A stretch of DNA of 64,000 nt from Heyndrickxia shackletonii (GCF_001420715.1 NZ_LJJC01000006.1:322548-386547), one strand, 5' to 3'. Shown: positions 10,413 through 19,624, numbered from the stretch's first letter. The notes: generated by a model not told the origin, from the sequence alone. Numbers and translations: made by a program.

Positions 10413-12338
10413 TTGCGATATTTATGTTTAATTTTGCTTTTTATTACAGTACTTCTTTTCCCAAGCTTTTCTCTCGATGCAAAAGCAAAAGAGGTTCATG
10501 TTATTCGTGTCGGCTTTGACAAGGATGCTCCTCCCCTTTCCTACTTAGGCCCAAAAGGGGAAGCATCGGGATTCGAAATCGAACTTATTCAGAATATTGC
10601 CACGCAACAAGGATACAAGATTAAGTTTTTTCCCCTTGAATTGGATGATGCCATCGAAATGTTAAAAGAAGGAAAACTTGATTTAATAGCCGGATTAGAA
10701 TATACAAGTACTCGCGACACGTTTTTTGATTTCAGTGACACTTACCTGACAATACCAAAAACAGTGGTCATCCCATCCTCTATTCGGGACATTTCAAGTG
10801 TAAATGATTTGAAGGGCAAAGTTGTAGCGGTTCAGCGAGATGACACTGTTATTTCCCAACTCGAGAATATTAGAGGAAGTGAAATGCTGGAGTCCTTTAA
10901 CCAATTGGACGCAATGGACATGCTGTTTCTAGGTAGAGCAGATGTATTTTTAGGAAACCGCCCGACAGTTGAGTATATCCTTCAGCACACCAAAAACCGA
11001 ATGAATTATAGAGTTCGTACAGGATTAATCCCGCCATCGGATTATGCCTTTGCTGTACGTGAAGGAAATTATAAACTATTAAAAGATTTAAATAATGGAT
11101 TGGCAGCGCTTCATCGTAACGGTACTTATGAACGCTTATATTCCCAATATCTAGAGCCATACGGTGCGTTGGAAATTGGCTGGTGGCGAAAATTAGTCTA
11201 CATATTGCTTATCCTAACAGGAGTGATTTTTGCTATTCTAGTAGGAATTTTTTATTGGAATAAACGTTTAAAAAAGGAAGTTAACAGGCAGACAGCTGCA
11301 TTGGCAGATAGTTATGCTTTTCAATCAAAGGTGTTAGATAGTGTAGATAATGGAATTCTTTCCTTTAATCCTAGAGGTAGTATTATCCTAATCAATCATA
11401 TTGCCAGTAACCTGTTAGGAATTAGAGGAAACCCTTCGGAAACAAACATCTTTGATTTTCTGCCTCAGCTCCCTCTGCAAAAGGTGATGGAAATAGGTGA
11501 ACAGCGTATGCTTCATGGAGAGATTCATCTTGATGATGGTACAGATCGTATTCTTCAATATTATATTGCTTCCTTACAAAACGGAATTGGAGAAATAGTG
11601 GGAGGCATACTTTGCATACAAGACCGAACGGAACAAAAACACTTGCAGGCGCGGCTAATTGCACAGGAAAAAATGCGGGCACTCGGCCAACTTGTCGCCG
11701 GTATTGCCCATGAAATCCGCAATCCGCTTACTGCTATAAAAACCTTTACGGAAATGCTTCCAAGAAAAATTAATGACCCACGCTTCCAGTCTGAGCTTGT
11801 CCAGCATGTACCTGAGGAAGTGGAGAGGATGAACCGAATTATCGAGGATTTACTGGATTATTCAAGGGAAAAATCTATGAATCTGGAATGGATAAATCTT
11901 AACGAGTTGGTTCAATCCATTACAGGGCTGTTTAAGAAGCAGTTCCATAATGAAGGGATAGAGACAGAGATTCATATCCCTACGACCATAAATGTGTTAA
12001 TGGATCCAAATCGTATCAAACAAGTTCTTATCAATCTGGTTCTAAATGCCACCCAGGCAATGAAAGAATCGAAGAAAAAGCAATTGAGATTTCATGCAGC
12101 AATAAATAAACAATTAATTCAGGTTGATATTACTGATTCTGGAGTTGGAATAAAAGAACAGGACATTCCCCATTTATTCCAACCATTTTATACCACAAAG
12201 AGTCAAGGGATTGGTTTAGGTCTATATATATGTCAAAAAATTATGCAAGAGCATGGCGGACATATAAAAGTAAATAGTACGAAATATAAAGGTACCACTT
12301 TTACCCTATTTTTTATTAACGGAGGAGATGCATCATGA
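10413..12338 (+). CDS. Sensor histidine kinase with extracytoplasmic solute-binding (SBP_bac_3) domain and PAS
   Basis: Membrane sensor pairing with the NtrC-type regulator whose start overlaps its stop (ATGA). Order over 641 residues: signal-like hydrophobic start (RYLCLILLFITVLLFPSF), a PBPb/SBP_bac_3 module about 28-250 (VIRVGFDKDAPPLSYLGPKG and DLIAGLEYTSTRDTFFDFSDTY are typical), one TM helix (VYILLILTGVIFAILVGIFYW), a PAS-like segment about 305-400, HisKA with GIAHEIRNPLTAIK (phospho-His), and HATPase with NLVLNATQAM and GVGIKEQDIPHLFQPF. TTG at 10413 is chosen because GGGAGG lies 8 bp upstream; an upstream TTG at 10392 would overlap that site. The ligand is likely a small organic or amino acid. 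Confidence 0.9.
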   Translation: MRYLCLILLFITVLLFPSFSLDAKAKEVHVIRVGFDKDAPPLSYLGPKGEASGFEIELIQNIATQQGYKIKFFPLELDDAIEMLKEGKLDLIAGLEYTSTRDTFFDFSDTYLTIPKTVVIPSSIRDISSVNDLKGKVVAVQRDDTVISQLENIRGSEMLESFNQLDAMDMLFLGRADVFLGNRPTVEYILQHTKNRMNYRVRTGLIPPSDYAFAVREGNYKLLKDLNNGLAALHRNGTYERLYSQYLEPYGALEIGWWRKLVYILLILTGVIFAILVGIFYWNKRLKKEVNRQTAALADSYAFQSKVLDSVDNGILSFNPRGSIILINHIASNLLGIRGNPSETNIFDFLPQLPLQKVMEIGEQRMLHGEIHLDDGTDRILQYYIASLQNGIGEIVGGILCIQDRTEQKHLQARLIAQEKMRALGQLVAGIAHEIRNPLTAIKTFTEMLPRKINDPRFQSELVQHVPEEVERMNRIIEDLLDYSREKSMNLEWINLNELVQSITGLFKKQFHNEGIETEIHIPTTINVLMDPNRIKQVLINLVLNATQAMKESKKKQLRFHAAINKQLIQVDITDSGVGIKEQDIPHLFQPFYTTKSQGIGLGLYICQKIMQEHGGHIKVNSTKYKGTTFTLFFINGGDAS

Positions 12339-13699
12339 AGAATATTCTTATCATTGATGATGAAAAGGCAATATGTTCCTCTCTTTCATTCGCTCTTGAG
12401 GATGAATACAGGATTTGGACTGAAACGGATCCTGAAAAGGGTTTAAAAATACTAGAAACCGAGAATATAGATGGTATTTTACTAGATCTTAATCTAGGTA
12501 AGACAAATGGAATTGACCTCCTCAAAAACATAAAAGAAAAGAAGCCAGAAACAGTTGTGATTATCATGACCGCTTATGGAACGATTGAATCTACTGTTGA
12601 GGCAGTTAAAGCAGGTGCCTATCATTATCTGACCAAACCGCTGAATCTCGAGGAGGTAAAACTCCTTTTAACAAAAGCTCTTACTTTTCAACACCTGCAC
12701 CATCAAGTCCAAGTGTTAAGTCAAGCAGTTCGTCAGCAAGAAACCTATGCAGGTTTAATTGGTAAATGTGAGAGCATGCAGAAGGTATTCCAATTGATTG
12801 AAAAGGTAAAGGATATTCCCTCCAATATTCTGATTATGGGAGAAAGCGGAACTGGAAAAGAACTGGTGGCCCGTGCCATTCATTTTCAAGGAAATCGCCA
12901 AAAAAGTGCGTTTTCTGTCATCAATTGTGCTGCGATTCCTGAAACATTGCTTGAAAGTGAACTGTTTGGGCATGAAAAGGGTGCATTCACCGGCGCATTC
13001 GAACGAAAACAAGGACTCTTTGAACGTTCTAATGGTGGAACAATTTTCCTTGATGAAATTGGAGAGATGCCGTTAACCCTCCAAGCTAAGATTTTAAGGG
13101 TTATTCAGGAAAAAGTGGTTACTCCGCTTGGTTCTGACCAGACAAAGAAAGTGGATGTTCGAATCATTTCCGCTACCCATCGAAATCTTTTAGAAGAAGT
13201 AGCAAAAGGAAATTTCCGTGAAGATCTTTATTATCGTCTAAACGTGATTCCTATCCACGTTCCCCCTTTACGTGAACGAAAGGAGGATATACCTCTGCTG
13301 ATCCAGCATTTTTTGAATCTATATTCTGCAAGCATGAACATTCCGCCCAAAAAATGCAGTATGGAAGCCAAAAAAACTTTATATCAATATCCATATCCAG
13401 GTAATGTACGGGAACTATCGAACATTTTAGAATATGCAATGGCACTTTCAGATATGGATATCATAGAAGCATCAGATCTTCCCAATGAGGTCTTTAACAA
13501 GGAATTTACTTTTGCACCTGCAAAAGAAAGCGGTCTATTTATAGCGGAAGGACGAACACTTGCGGAGGTTAATAAGGAGTATATCCTTTATACTTTAGAA
13601 AAAAACAACGGCCATCGAACCAATACCGCCAAGCAATTAGCCATAAGTGAACGAGGATTACGTGAAAAACTAAAGCAGTATTTGAGGGAATCAAAATGA
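12335..13699 (+). CDS. NtrC-family sigma-54-dependent response regulator
   Basis: 454 residues: receiver domain 1-120 (LIIDDEKAICSS, DGILLDLNLG with phospho-Asp, KPLNLEE), AAA+ activator domain about 145-375 with Walker A GESGTGKE, the sigma-54 contact loop GAFTGA and Walker B TIFLDEIGEM, and a C-terminal Fis-type HTH (LEKNNGHRTNTAKQLAISERGLREKL). It acts by ATP-dependent remodelling of SigL-RNA polymerase. Start and stop overlap its neighbours by four bases on both sides, so kinase, regulator and TAXI gene form one operon. A perfect -24/-12 promoter lies about 1.1 kb downstream in front of the permease and is the obvious target. Confidence 0.95.
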   Translation: MKNILIIDDEKAICSSLSFALEDEYRIWTETDPEKGLKILETENIDGILLDLNLGKTNGIDLLKNIKEKKPETVVIIMTAYGTIESTVEAVKAGAYHYLTKPLNLEEVKLLLTKALTFQHLHHQVQVLSQAVRQQETYAGLIGKCESMQKVFQLIEKVKDIPSNILIMGESGTGKELVARAIHFQGNRQKSAFSVINCAAIPETLLESELFGHEKGAFTGAFERKQGLFERSNGGTIFLDEIGEMPLTLQAKILRVIQEKVVTPLGSDQTKKVDVRIISATHRNLLEEVAKGNFREDLYYRLNVIPIHVPPLRERKEDIPLLIQHFLNLYSASMNIPPKKCSMEAKKTLYQYPYPGNVRELSNILEYAMALSDMDIIEASDLPNEVFNKEFTFAPAKESGLFIAEGRTLAEVNKEYILYTLEKNNGHRTNTAKQLAISERGLREKLKQYLRESK

Positions 13700-14670
13700 A
13701 AAAGATCCTTTCACTTATGATAATACTACTCTTAATTTTAGGGACAGCTGGTTGTACGAAAGCCTCGAACAAAGGAGTAAGCACTCCTAATCCCGAACAA
13801 AAATTCATAACCATTGCAACTGGTGATACTTCCGGCCCCTATTTCACTATCGGCGAGGCACTGGCGAAAGTATATAAAAAGAAACTTCACTACAAAACCG
13901 CGATTCAATCAACAGATGGATCCGTTGAAAATATAAAGCTATTGGAAAATCACAAGGCAGACTTGGCATTTGTCATGTCTGATGCAGCTTCTTCCGTACT
14001 TAATGAACTGGGCAAATTGAAAGATGGATCCACTCAAGGCTTTAAAGCAATGGCAGGGCTATATCCCAACTATGTGCAAATTGTAACACTGAGCGCTAAT
14101 AAGATTAAATCCGTGTCTGATTTAAAAGGAAAGCGAGTCGGCGTTGGCGCCCCCAATAGTGGAGTAGAAGCAAACGCACGCATCATTCTAAATGAACAAG
14201 GAATCACCTATAATGATATAAAACCTGAATATCTTTCTTATGAAGAAGCAATTGAACAATTAAAAAGCAAAAAAATCGATGCAGCGTTTGTTACATCTGG
14301 TCTTCCTAATAATGCGGTTTTAAAGTTGCAAAGCTCAAAAGAAGTCATGATTGTGCCTATCAAGTCTTCTGATATCAATCATCTAACGAAACAATTCCCT
14401 TTTTTTGAGAAGTCAGAGATACCTGCTGGCGTCTATCAAAATAAACATCCCATTCCAACAGTTGCCATCCGTAACATACTCTTGGTGCGATCCGATTTAT
14501 CAAAGAATCAAGTCTATAAAATGACGAAAATTTTCTTTGAAAATCTGGATGTATTGCAAATGGCACATCAAGCAGCGAACAGTATTAATAGAATCGACGC
14601 AGGGAAAGGTCTTGTTGTTCCTCTCCATCCGGGAGCAAAAAAATACTTTGAGGAATTGTATGATAAGTAG
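13696..14670 (+). CDS. TAXI-family (TRAP-associated) solute-binding lipoprotein
   Basis: 324 residues with a lipoprotein signal (MKKILSLMIILLLILGTAGC, lipobox Cys20) followed by a TAXI-type binding fold: FITIATGDTSGPYFTIGEALAKV, then DLAFVMSDAASSV and GVGAPNSGVEANARIIL. Known TAXI proteins deliver ligands such as dicarboxylates or glutamate to TRAP membrane subunits. No TRAP permease gene is in the window; instead this gene overlaps the response-regulator gene by four bases. It may feed the KgtP-like transporter indirectly or, more likely, act as an accessory ligand sensor for the kinase. That role is inferred from position. Confidence 0.88.
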   Translation: MKKILSLMIILLLILGTAGCTKASNKGVSTPNPEQKFITIATGDTSGPYFTIGEALAKVYKKKLHYKTAIQSTDGSVENIKLLENHKADLAFVMSDAASSVLNELGKLKDGSTQGFKAMAGLYPNYVQIVTLSANKIKSVSDLKGKRVGVGAPNSGVEANARIILNEQGITYNDIKPEYLSYEEAIEQLKSKKIDAAFVTSGLPNNAVLKLQSSKEVMIVPIKSSDINHLTKQFPFFEKSEIPAGVYQNKHPIPTVAIRNILLVRSDLSKNQVYKMTKIFFENLDVLQMAHQAANSINRIDAGKGLVVPLHPGAKKYFEELYDK

Positions 14671-14685
14671 ATTTCCAGAAAGGTT

Positions 14686-14738
14686 AACCGGCAAAAGTTT
14701 CCGTTACAATACGGATATTTTTGCCGGTTTCTTTTATT
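14686..14738 (+). terminator. Hairpin after the sensor operon
   Basis: AACCGGCAAAA (14686-14696) pairs with TTTTTGCCGGTT (14718-14729), with an inner TCCGT/ACGGA stem, and is followed by TCTTTTATTTT. It should end the kinase-regulator-TAXI transcript. Because it lies 50-95 bp upstream of the SigL promoter it could overlap activator sites. Confidence 0.75.
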
Positions 14739-14779
14739 TTCATCCCTACACAATCCTTATAAACTTTAAAACAATGACT

Positions 14780-14795
14780 TGGCACGAAACTTGCA
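14780..14795 (+). promoter_or_regulatory. Sigma-54 (SigL) -24/-12 promoter
   Basis: TGGCACGAAACTTGCA matches the TGGCAC-N5-TTGCW consensus exactly. It lies 122 bp upstream of the KgtP-like gene and directly after an NtrC-type activator gene, so activation by that regulator is a strong inference. Confidence 0.92.
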
Positions 14796-14844
14796 TAAAG
14801 AATACATACGAGTGAAAATACTTAGCATTCTTTATTTTGAATCC

Positions 14845-14873
14845 GTTTACAACCAACAAAGGGTTGGATAAAC
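14845..14873 (+). promoter_or_regulatory. Imperfect palindrome between SigL promoter and permease gene
   Basis: GTTTA (14845-14849) and TAAAC (14869-14873) flank CCAAC (14853-14857) and GTTGG (14863-14867). It could be a downstream activator site, as known for some Bacillus SigL systems such as RocR, or a leader hairpin. Confidence 0.45.
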
Positions 14874-14917
14874 AATCAAAAGGTAAAATGATCACTTAAA
14901 TAAAAGGGGGAATTAAA

Positions 14918-16237
14918 ATGAAGCAAGCCAATGATCGTGCTGCAACAAAACGCATTACGACCAACATTTTTAAAGGATCGCTTGGGAACCTGATTGAATG
15001 GTATGATTGGTACGTTTATTCCGCATTTGCCGTTTATTTTTCAGCTGAGTTTTTTCCAAAAGGAAATCCTACTATTCAGTTATTAAACACAGCGGGCGTT
15101 TTCGCTATTGGATTCCTTATGCGCCCAATAGGAAGCCTGATAATGGGACGCTATGCTGACCGATACGGCCGCCGAGCCGCATTAACACTTTCTGTCACCA
15201 TTATGGCCCTAGGTTCCTTAGTTATTGCCTGTACTCCTGGATACAATAGCATTGGAGCTATCTCACCTATTATTTTAATTGTCGCCAGGCTGATTCAGGG
15301 AATCTCGTTAGGTGGAGAGTATGGAACTTCCGCTACTTATTTATCCGAAATGTCCAGCAGTGGAAAGCGCGGATTCTACTCTAGTTTCCAATACGTTACA
15401 CTTGTGGCTGGACAATTATTAGCTCTTGGGGTTCAAATTATTCTACAACAAGTATTGAATGAAAATGAAATGATTTCCTGGGGCTGGAGAATCCCTTTTG
15501 TCATTGGAGCAATTGGAGCTTTAGTTGTCCTATGGTTACGTCGAACAATGGACGAATCTGATCAATTTTCTGAAATGAATAAAGAAACTCGTAAAAATGC
15601 CGGGACAATTAAAGTCTTAATGAAATATCCAAAAGCAGTTCTAACCGTTGTTGGTTTAACACTTGGAGGAACCGTTGCATTTTATACTTATACAACCTAT
15701 TTACAAAAATTTATGATTAATACAGTTGGAATTGATAAAGAATCAGTCAGCTGGATTAACTTTATTGCATTACTTATATTTGTTATTCTTCAACCACTGG
15801 CAGGAAAACTATCAGACAAGATTGGCCGTAAGCCGCTATTACTGGGCTTTGGCATCCTGGGAACATTACTTACCGTCCCATTATTTTTACTAATGAAACA
15901 AACACAAAACCCAATCTTTGCTTTTATTCTAATGATGATCGGTCTTGCTATTGTAACCGGTTATACTTCGATTAATGCCATTGTAAAAGCAGAGTTATTT
16001 CCTACTGAAATACGTGCGCTTGGTGTAGGTTTTCCTTATTCCCTTACTGTTGCAATATTTGGCGGAACTGCCGAGTTCGTTGCATTGTGGTTGAAGAATG
16101 CAGGAGTCGAATCTGTCTTCTTCTACTATGTTGCAGCATGTATCTTCATAAGTCTAATCACATATTGGCGGATGAGTGAATCATCCAAGAACTCTCATAT
16201 TGAAGCTGAGCTTCTTGCAAAAAATAAATCAGCTTAA
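14918..16237 (+). CDS. kgtP: KgtP-like MFS 2-oxoglutarate:H+ symporter (MHS family)
   Basis: 439-residue MFS permease with 12 predicted spans. Collinear similarity to E. coli KgtP is high: GNLIEWYDWYVYS, LNTAGVFAIGFLMRPIG, RLIQGISLGGEYGTSATYLSE, FQYVTLVAGQLLALG, SWGWRIPFVIGA and KAELFPTEIRALGVG. The MFS loop DRYGRR is present. It is transcribed from the SigL promoter 122 bp upstream and begins after AAGGGGGAATTAAA. Uptake of 2-oxoglutarate or a related dicarboxylate into the cell is the likely role and fits a sigma-54 regulated carbon or nitrogen scavenging circuit. Substrate is inferred from homology. Confidence 0.88.
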   Translation: MKQANDRAATKRITTNIFKGSLGNLIEWYDWYVYSAFAVYFSAEFFPKGNPTIQLLNTAGVFAIGFLMRPIGSLIMGRYADRYGRRAALTLSVTIMALGSLVIACTPGYNSIGAISPIILIVARLIQGISLGGEYGTSATYLSEMSSSGKRGFYSSFQYVTLVAGQLLALGVQIILQQVLNENEMISWGWRIPFVIGAIGALVVLWLRRTMDESDQFSEMNKETRKNAGTIKVLMKYPKAVLTVVGLTLGGTVAFYTYTTYLQKFMINTVGIDKESVSWINFIALLIFVILQPLAGKLSDKIGRKPLLLGFGILGTLLTVPLFLLMKQTQNPIFAFILMMIGLAIVTGYTSINAIVKAELFPTEIRALGVGFPYSLTVAIFGGTAEFVALWLKNAGVESVFFYYVAACIFISLITYWRMSESSKNSHIEAELLAKNKSA

Positions 16238-16243
16238 ACGTAT

Positions 16244-16276
16244 AAAGCTGCGGCATATTTGTCGCAGTTTTATTTG
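16244..16276 (+). terminator. Terminator after the KgtP-like gene
   Basis: AAAGCTGCG pairs with the CGCAGTTT arm, followed by TATTTGTTTTTTTG. Confidence 0.75.
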
Positions 16277-16401
16277 TTTTTTTGTAAAAATGTATGTTAC
16301 TATCATAACCTCTGTCCTTTTCTAACTAGAAAAAATGGGTAAGGTGTTTTTCCTTATCCCATACTAATAGTATGCTACTGGAACAAAGGAGGACATTGTT
16401 A

Positions 16402-17478
16402 ATGGAATTTGATGAGAATAAGGAACGTGAAAAAAGAAAAGATGAACATGTGCAGCTTGCTCTATTAGATGACCGCCTCCCACCTTCACATTTTGACCAT
16501 CTTACCTTTGTTCACCATTCCCTTCCCAATATAGGATGGAGCGATATTAATCTTCATGTAGTCTTACCTGACTTGGATTTGAAAAGTCCTCTATATATAA
16601 ATGCAATGACAGGTGGTAGTGAAAAAACAGGGAAAATCAATGCCGAGCTTGCAATAATAGCTAAAGCAACAGGTATAGCGATGGGTGTTGGTTCTCAGCA
16701 TGCAGGCTTACGTAATGAATCACTTGCAGACACCTATCGAATTGTACGCAGGAATAACCCTGAAGGAACTATTTTTGCTAATGTTGGGGCCGATGTCTTA
16801 CTTGACTTTGCCTTGAATGCTATTGAGATGTTAGAAGCCAACGCTTTACAAATTCATTTGAATGCGCCGCAAGAACTGATCATGCCGGAAGGAGAACGTG
16901 ATTTTACAGGCTGGCTTTCTCAAATTGAGAAAATCATAAAACACGTAAAAATCCCTGTTATCGTAAAAGAAGTCGGATTTGGGATGAGTAGAAATACACT
17001 TCGATTGTTAAAAGAGATTGGTGTTCAATATGTGGACATAAGCGGGCGCGGAGGAACGAATTTTATTGGAATTGAAAATCGTCGGAGAGAAAAACAGGAA
17101 TATGACTATTTAAGAGGATGGGGGCAGACGACTCCTATTTCTTTATTAGAAGCTCAAGAATATATGAATGATATGATGATATTCGCATCAGGCGGGATCC
17201 GAAACCCGTTAGATGCGGTAAAATGCTTATCTCTCGGGGCAAAAGCAATCGGCTTAGCAAGTCCAATCTTACGTGTTCTTCAAAATGAGGGGACGGAACG
17301 AGCAATAGAGGAACTAATCAACTGGCATGAACAGATGAAAACGATTTGTACGATGTTAGGAGCCCGAAACATGGAGGAATTATGTGCTTTCCCTCTTGTT
17401 ATTACGGGAGAAGTGCGGGAATGGTGTGAAATGAGAGGAATTGATATTGTTGCTATTGCTAATAGAGGGAGACTGTGA
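16402..17478 (+). CDS. fni: Type 2 isopentenyl-diphosphate delta-isomerase (FMN)
   Basis: Interconverts IPP and DMAPP with FMN and NAD(P)H in isoprenoid synthesis. The 358 residues match Fni/IDI-2: HFDHLTFVHHSLP near the N-terminus, YINAMTGGS, GVGSQHAG, the QIHLNAPQE strand, VKEVGFGMS, DISGRGGTNFI, ASGGIRNPLDAVKCL and AKAIGLASP for the FMN phosphate site. A start 30 bases upstream is possible, but AAAGGAGG lies nine bases before the ATG at 16402. It stands alone; its neighbours are unrelated. Confidence 0.93.
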   Translation: MEFDENKEREKRKDEHVQLALLDDRLPPSHFDHLTFVHHSLPNIGWSDINLHVVLPDLDLKSPLYINAMTGGSEKTGKINAELAIIAKATGIAMGVGSQHAGLRNESLADTYRIVRRNNPEGTIFANVGADVLLDFALNAIEMLEANALQIHLNAPQELIMPEGERDFTGWLSQIEKIIKHVKIPVIVKEVGFGMSRNTLRLLKEIGVQYVDISGRGGTNFIGIENRRREKQEYDYLRGWGQTTPISLLEAQEYMNDMMIFASGGIRNPLDAVKCLSLGAKAIGLASPILRVLQNEGTERAIEELINWHEQMKTICTMLGARNMEELCAFPLVITGEVREWCEMRGIDIVAIANRGRL

Positions 17479-17931
17479 AATAAAGACTTTTCCAGGAGTA
17501 GCTGGAGCTCAATTAACTTGTAAACAGGCTAACTTTAACAAGTTATGAATGACAAAATTTGCTTATAAATCTTTGGGACGTCTTTCATCGGACTTATGAA
17601 GGACAAATACTTCTTTTTAATTCCGCAAAATGTCCTTCATATGCTTTATGAATGACAAATACTTTCCTTTAAACCATCAGACTGTCCTTCATTCACTCTA
17701 TGAAGGACATTTCTCTTCATCAAAGACATTTAATTGTCCTTCATTGCATTACGCTTCCAAATAGAATTTGACTTTTTTTATCACTCACCTTTCTTCCTTT
17801 ACAATTGCTGTATGGAACATCGATCTCTTCACATGCCTCCTACTAACGACATTAATGAAAACCCTAATAGCACCAAATTAGGATTTACTATACAATATTT
17901 TTAAAGAAATACAAATCGTGTGGTGATATTA
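17479..17931. other. Gap before the Bce-like module
   Basis: No ORF is supported in this 453 bp gap. It holds the tandem palindrome array at 17544-17744 and, presumably, the promoter of the following two-component genes. Confidence 0.6.
17544..17744. repeat. Four tandem about 52-bp palindromic repeats
   Basis: Units at 17544-17586, 17595-17640, 17647-17692 and 17699-17744 each begin TATGAAKGACA and end with its inverted form TGTCCTTCAT (the first ends GTCTTTCAT). Start-to-start distances are 51, 52 and 52 bases. Each unit folds on itself, and opposite ends of neighbouring units can also pair. Confidence 0.9.
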
Positions 17932-18627
17932 GTGTTTAAACTTTTACTAATTGAAGATGATGCTACTCTTTTTCAGGAAATCAAAGATCGATTATCCAGT
18001 TGGTCTTATGAAGTATATGGAATAATGGATTTTAGTAATGTTATGCAGGAATTTACAGCAATAAAACCGGATTTAGTCATTATTGATATCCAATTGCCCA
18101 AATTTGACGGCTTTCATTGGTGCCGAATGATTCGTGCCCATTCGAAGGTTCCCATCGTTTTTTTATCTTCACGTGATCATCCTACTGATATGGTCATGTC
18201 TATGCAGCTCGGAGCGGATGATTTTATCCAAAAACCTTTCCATTTTGATGTACTCATTGCAAAAATCCAGGCAATCCTCCGTCGTGTATATAATTACAAT
18301 ACAGAAGAGGTTTCCCTTAAAACCTGGTGCGGGGCTGCGATTGATTACGAAAAAAACTTAGTCGCCAATGAACTGGGATCTATAGAGCTGACAAAGAATG
18401 AAATATTCATATTAAAACAGTTGATTGAACAAAAAAATAAAATTGTTAGCAGAGAGGCACTAATAAAAAGCTTATGGGAAGATGAGCGTTTTGTTAGTGA
18501 TAATACTTTAACAGTGAATGTAAACCGTTTGCGGAAAAAATTAGATGAGCTTGGCTTAGGACGCTATATTGAAACAAAGGTTGGTCAAGGCTATATAGCA
18601 ATTGAAGAGGGAATTTCATATGCTTAG
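17932..18627 (+). CDS. OmpR-family response regulator, BceR-like
   Basis: 231 residues: receiver with LLLIEDD, DLVIIDIQLPKFDGF (phospho-Asp) and a KPFHFDVL switch Lys, then a winged helix (TKNEIFILKQLIEQ, RLRKKLDELGLGRYIETKVGQGY). It is expected to activate the downstream ABC genes in response to cell-envelope stress. The GTG at 17932 fits homologues that begin FK-LLLIEDD, and TGGTGAT lies upstream; a GTG at 17920 is the alternative. It overlaps the kinase gene by eight bases. Confidence 0.9.
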   Translation: MFKLLLIEDDATLFQEIKDRLSSWSYEVYGIMDFSNVMQEFTAIKPDLVIIDIQLPKFDGFHWCRMIRAHSKVPIVFLSSRDHPTDMVMSMQLGADDFIQKPFHFDVLIAKIQAILRRVYNYNTEEVSLKTWCGAAIDYEKNLVANELGSIELTKNEIFILKQLIEQKNKIVSREALIKSLWEDERFVSDNTLTVNVNRLRKKLDELGLGRYIETKVGQGYIAIEEGISYA

Positions 18628-19624
18628 AAAATATTTAATCGAAAGATGGAGCTGGATTTCTCTCTTTCTCTTTTTGCAATTACTATTTGTCTTTGTCGCT
18701 TTTATTGATTCGGCAATCCCGCTAACGTCCATTCTATATATGGTCTTTTTATCTTTTATCATTTTTATCCTATTCATTGTCATGCGCTACCAAAAGGAAA
18801 CGAAGTTCTATAAGAGCATGGATGAGTGGGAGGCTGATCTCGATCTATCTAGAATAACCGCAGCAGAAAGCCCCTTTGAAAAAATAATCGAAGATAGTAT
18901 GACAAACCAAACCGAACAGCTGAAAAAGAATGCCTCCCTGCATCTAATGTCATTGGAAAAAGAAAAAGATGAATTATTATCTTGGATTCACGAAGTAAAA
19001 ACACCCTTAACCGCAATGAATTTAATTATAGATCGAATAGAAGATGAAAAGCTAAAAGCGCAATTAACCCATGAATGGCTGCGTATCCATTTGCTGCTTG
19101 ACACTCAGCTTCATCAAAAGCGTATTCCATTTATGAAGAACGATTTATATATCGAAAAAGTGGATTTACACTCAATATTGGTTAAGGAAATAAAAACATT
19201 GCAATCATGGTGTATGCAAAAAGGCATTGGATTTGATATGGATTTAAAAGTTCCCGAAGTGATTAGTGATGGAAAATGGGTAGCCTTTATCATTAGACAA
19301 CTATTAACAAATGCTATAAAATACAGCGATGCATCCGATATTTACATTAAAACCTATGAAATTAATAAACAGGTATATCTGGAGGTCGAAGATTTTGGAC
19401 GCGGCATTGACCCAAAGGACTTACCGCGGATATTTGAAAAAGGCTTTACCTCCACTACTGACCATCAAGATCATGCTGCAACAGGCATGGGACTCTATTT
19501 AGCAAAAAAAGCGGCGAAATCCCTGTCCATTTCTATAAATGTGGAGTCAAAACCAGGAACAGGAACGACTTTTATATTAGCCTTCCCAAGAAAAAATGAG
19601 TTTCACCAAATTTCATGCATGTGA
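18620..19624 (+). CDS. Intramembrane-sensing histidine kinase, BceS-like
   Basis: 334 residues with two N-terminal TM helices (ISLFLFLQLLFVFVAFI and SILYMVFLSFIIFILFIVM) separated by only a few residues. This is the intramembrane-sensing layout that relies on a BceAB-type transporter for stimulus detection. HEVKTPLTAMN holds the phospho-His; HATPase motifs are RQLLTNAIKYS, VEDFGRGID and GMGLYLAKKAA. The ATG at 18620 follows GAGGG. The order regulator-kinase-ATPase-permease matches the classical peptide-antibiotic resistance module. Confidence 0.92.
   Translation: MLRKYLIERWSWISLFLFLQLLFVFVAFIDSAIPLTSILYMVFLSFIIFILFIVMRYQKETKFYKSMDEWEADLDLSRITAAESPFEKIIEDSMTNQTEQLKKNASLHLMSLEKEKDELLSWIHEVKTPLTAMNLIIDRIEDEKLKAQLTHEWLRIHLLLDTQLHQKRIPFMKNDLYIEKVDLHSILVKEIKTLQSWCMQKGIGFDMDLKVPEVISDGKWVAFIIRQLLTNAIKYSDASDIYIKTYEINKQVYLEVEDFGRGIDPKDLPRIFEKGFTSTTDHQDHAATGMGLYLAKKAAKSLSISINVESKPGTGTTFILAFPRKNEFHQISCM

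Noticed and set aside
17544-17744. Possible CRISPR array
   Set aside because: Repeats are palindromic from end to end, with 6-8 bp between units and interiors that are related copies rather than unique spacers; no cas genes are present.
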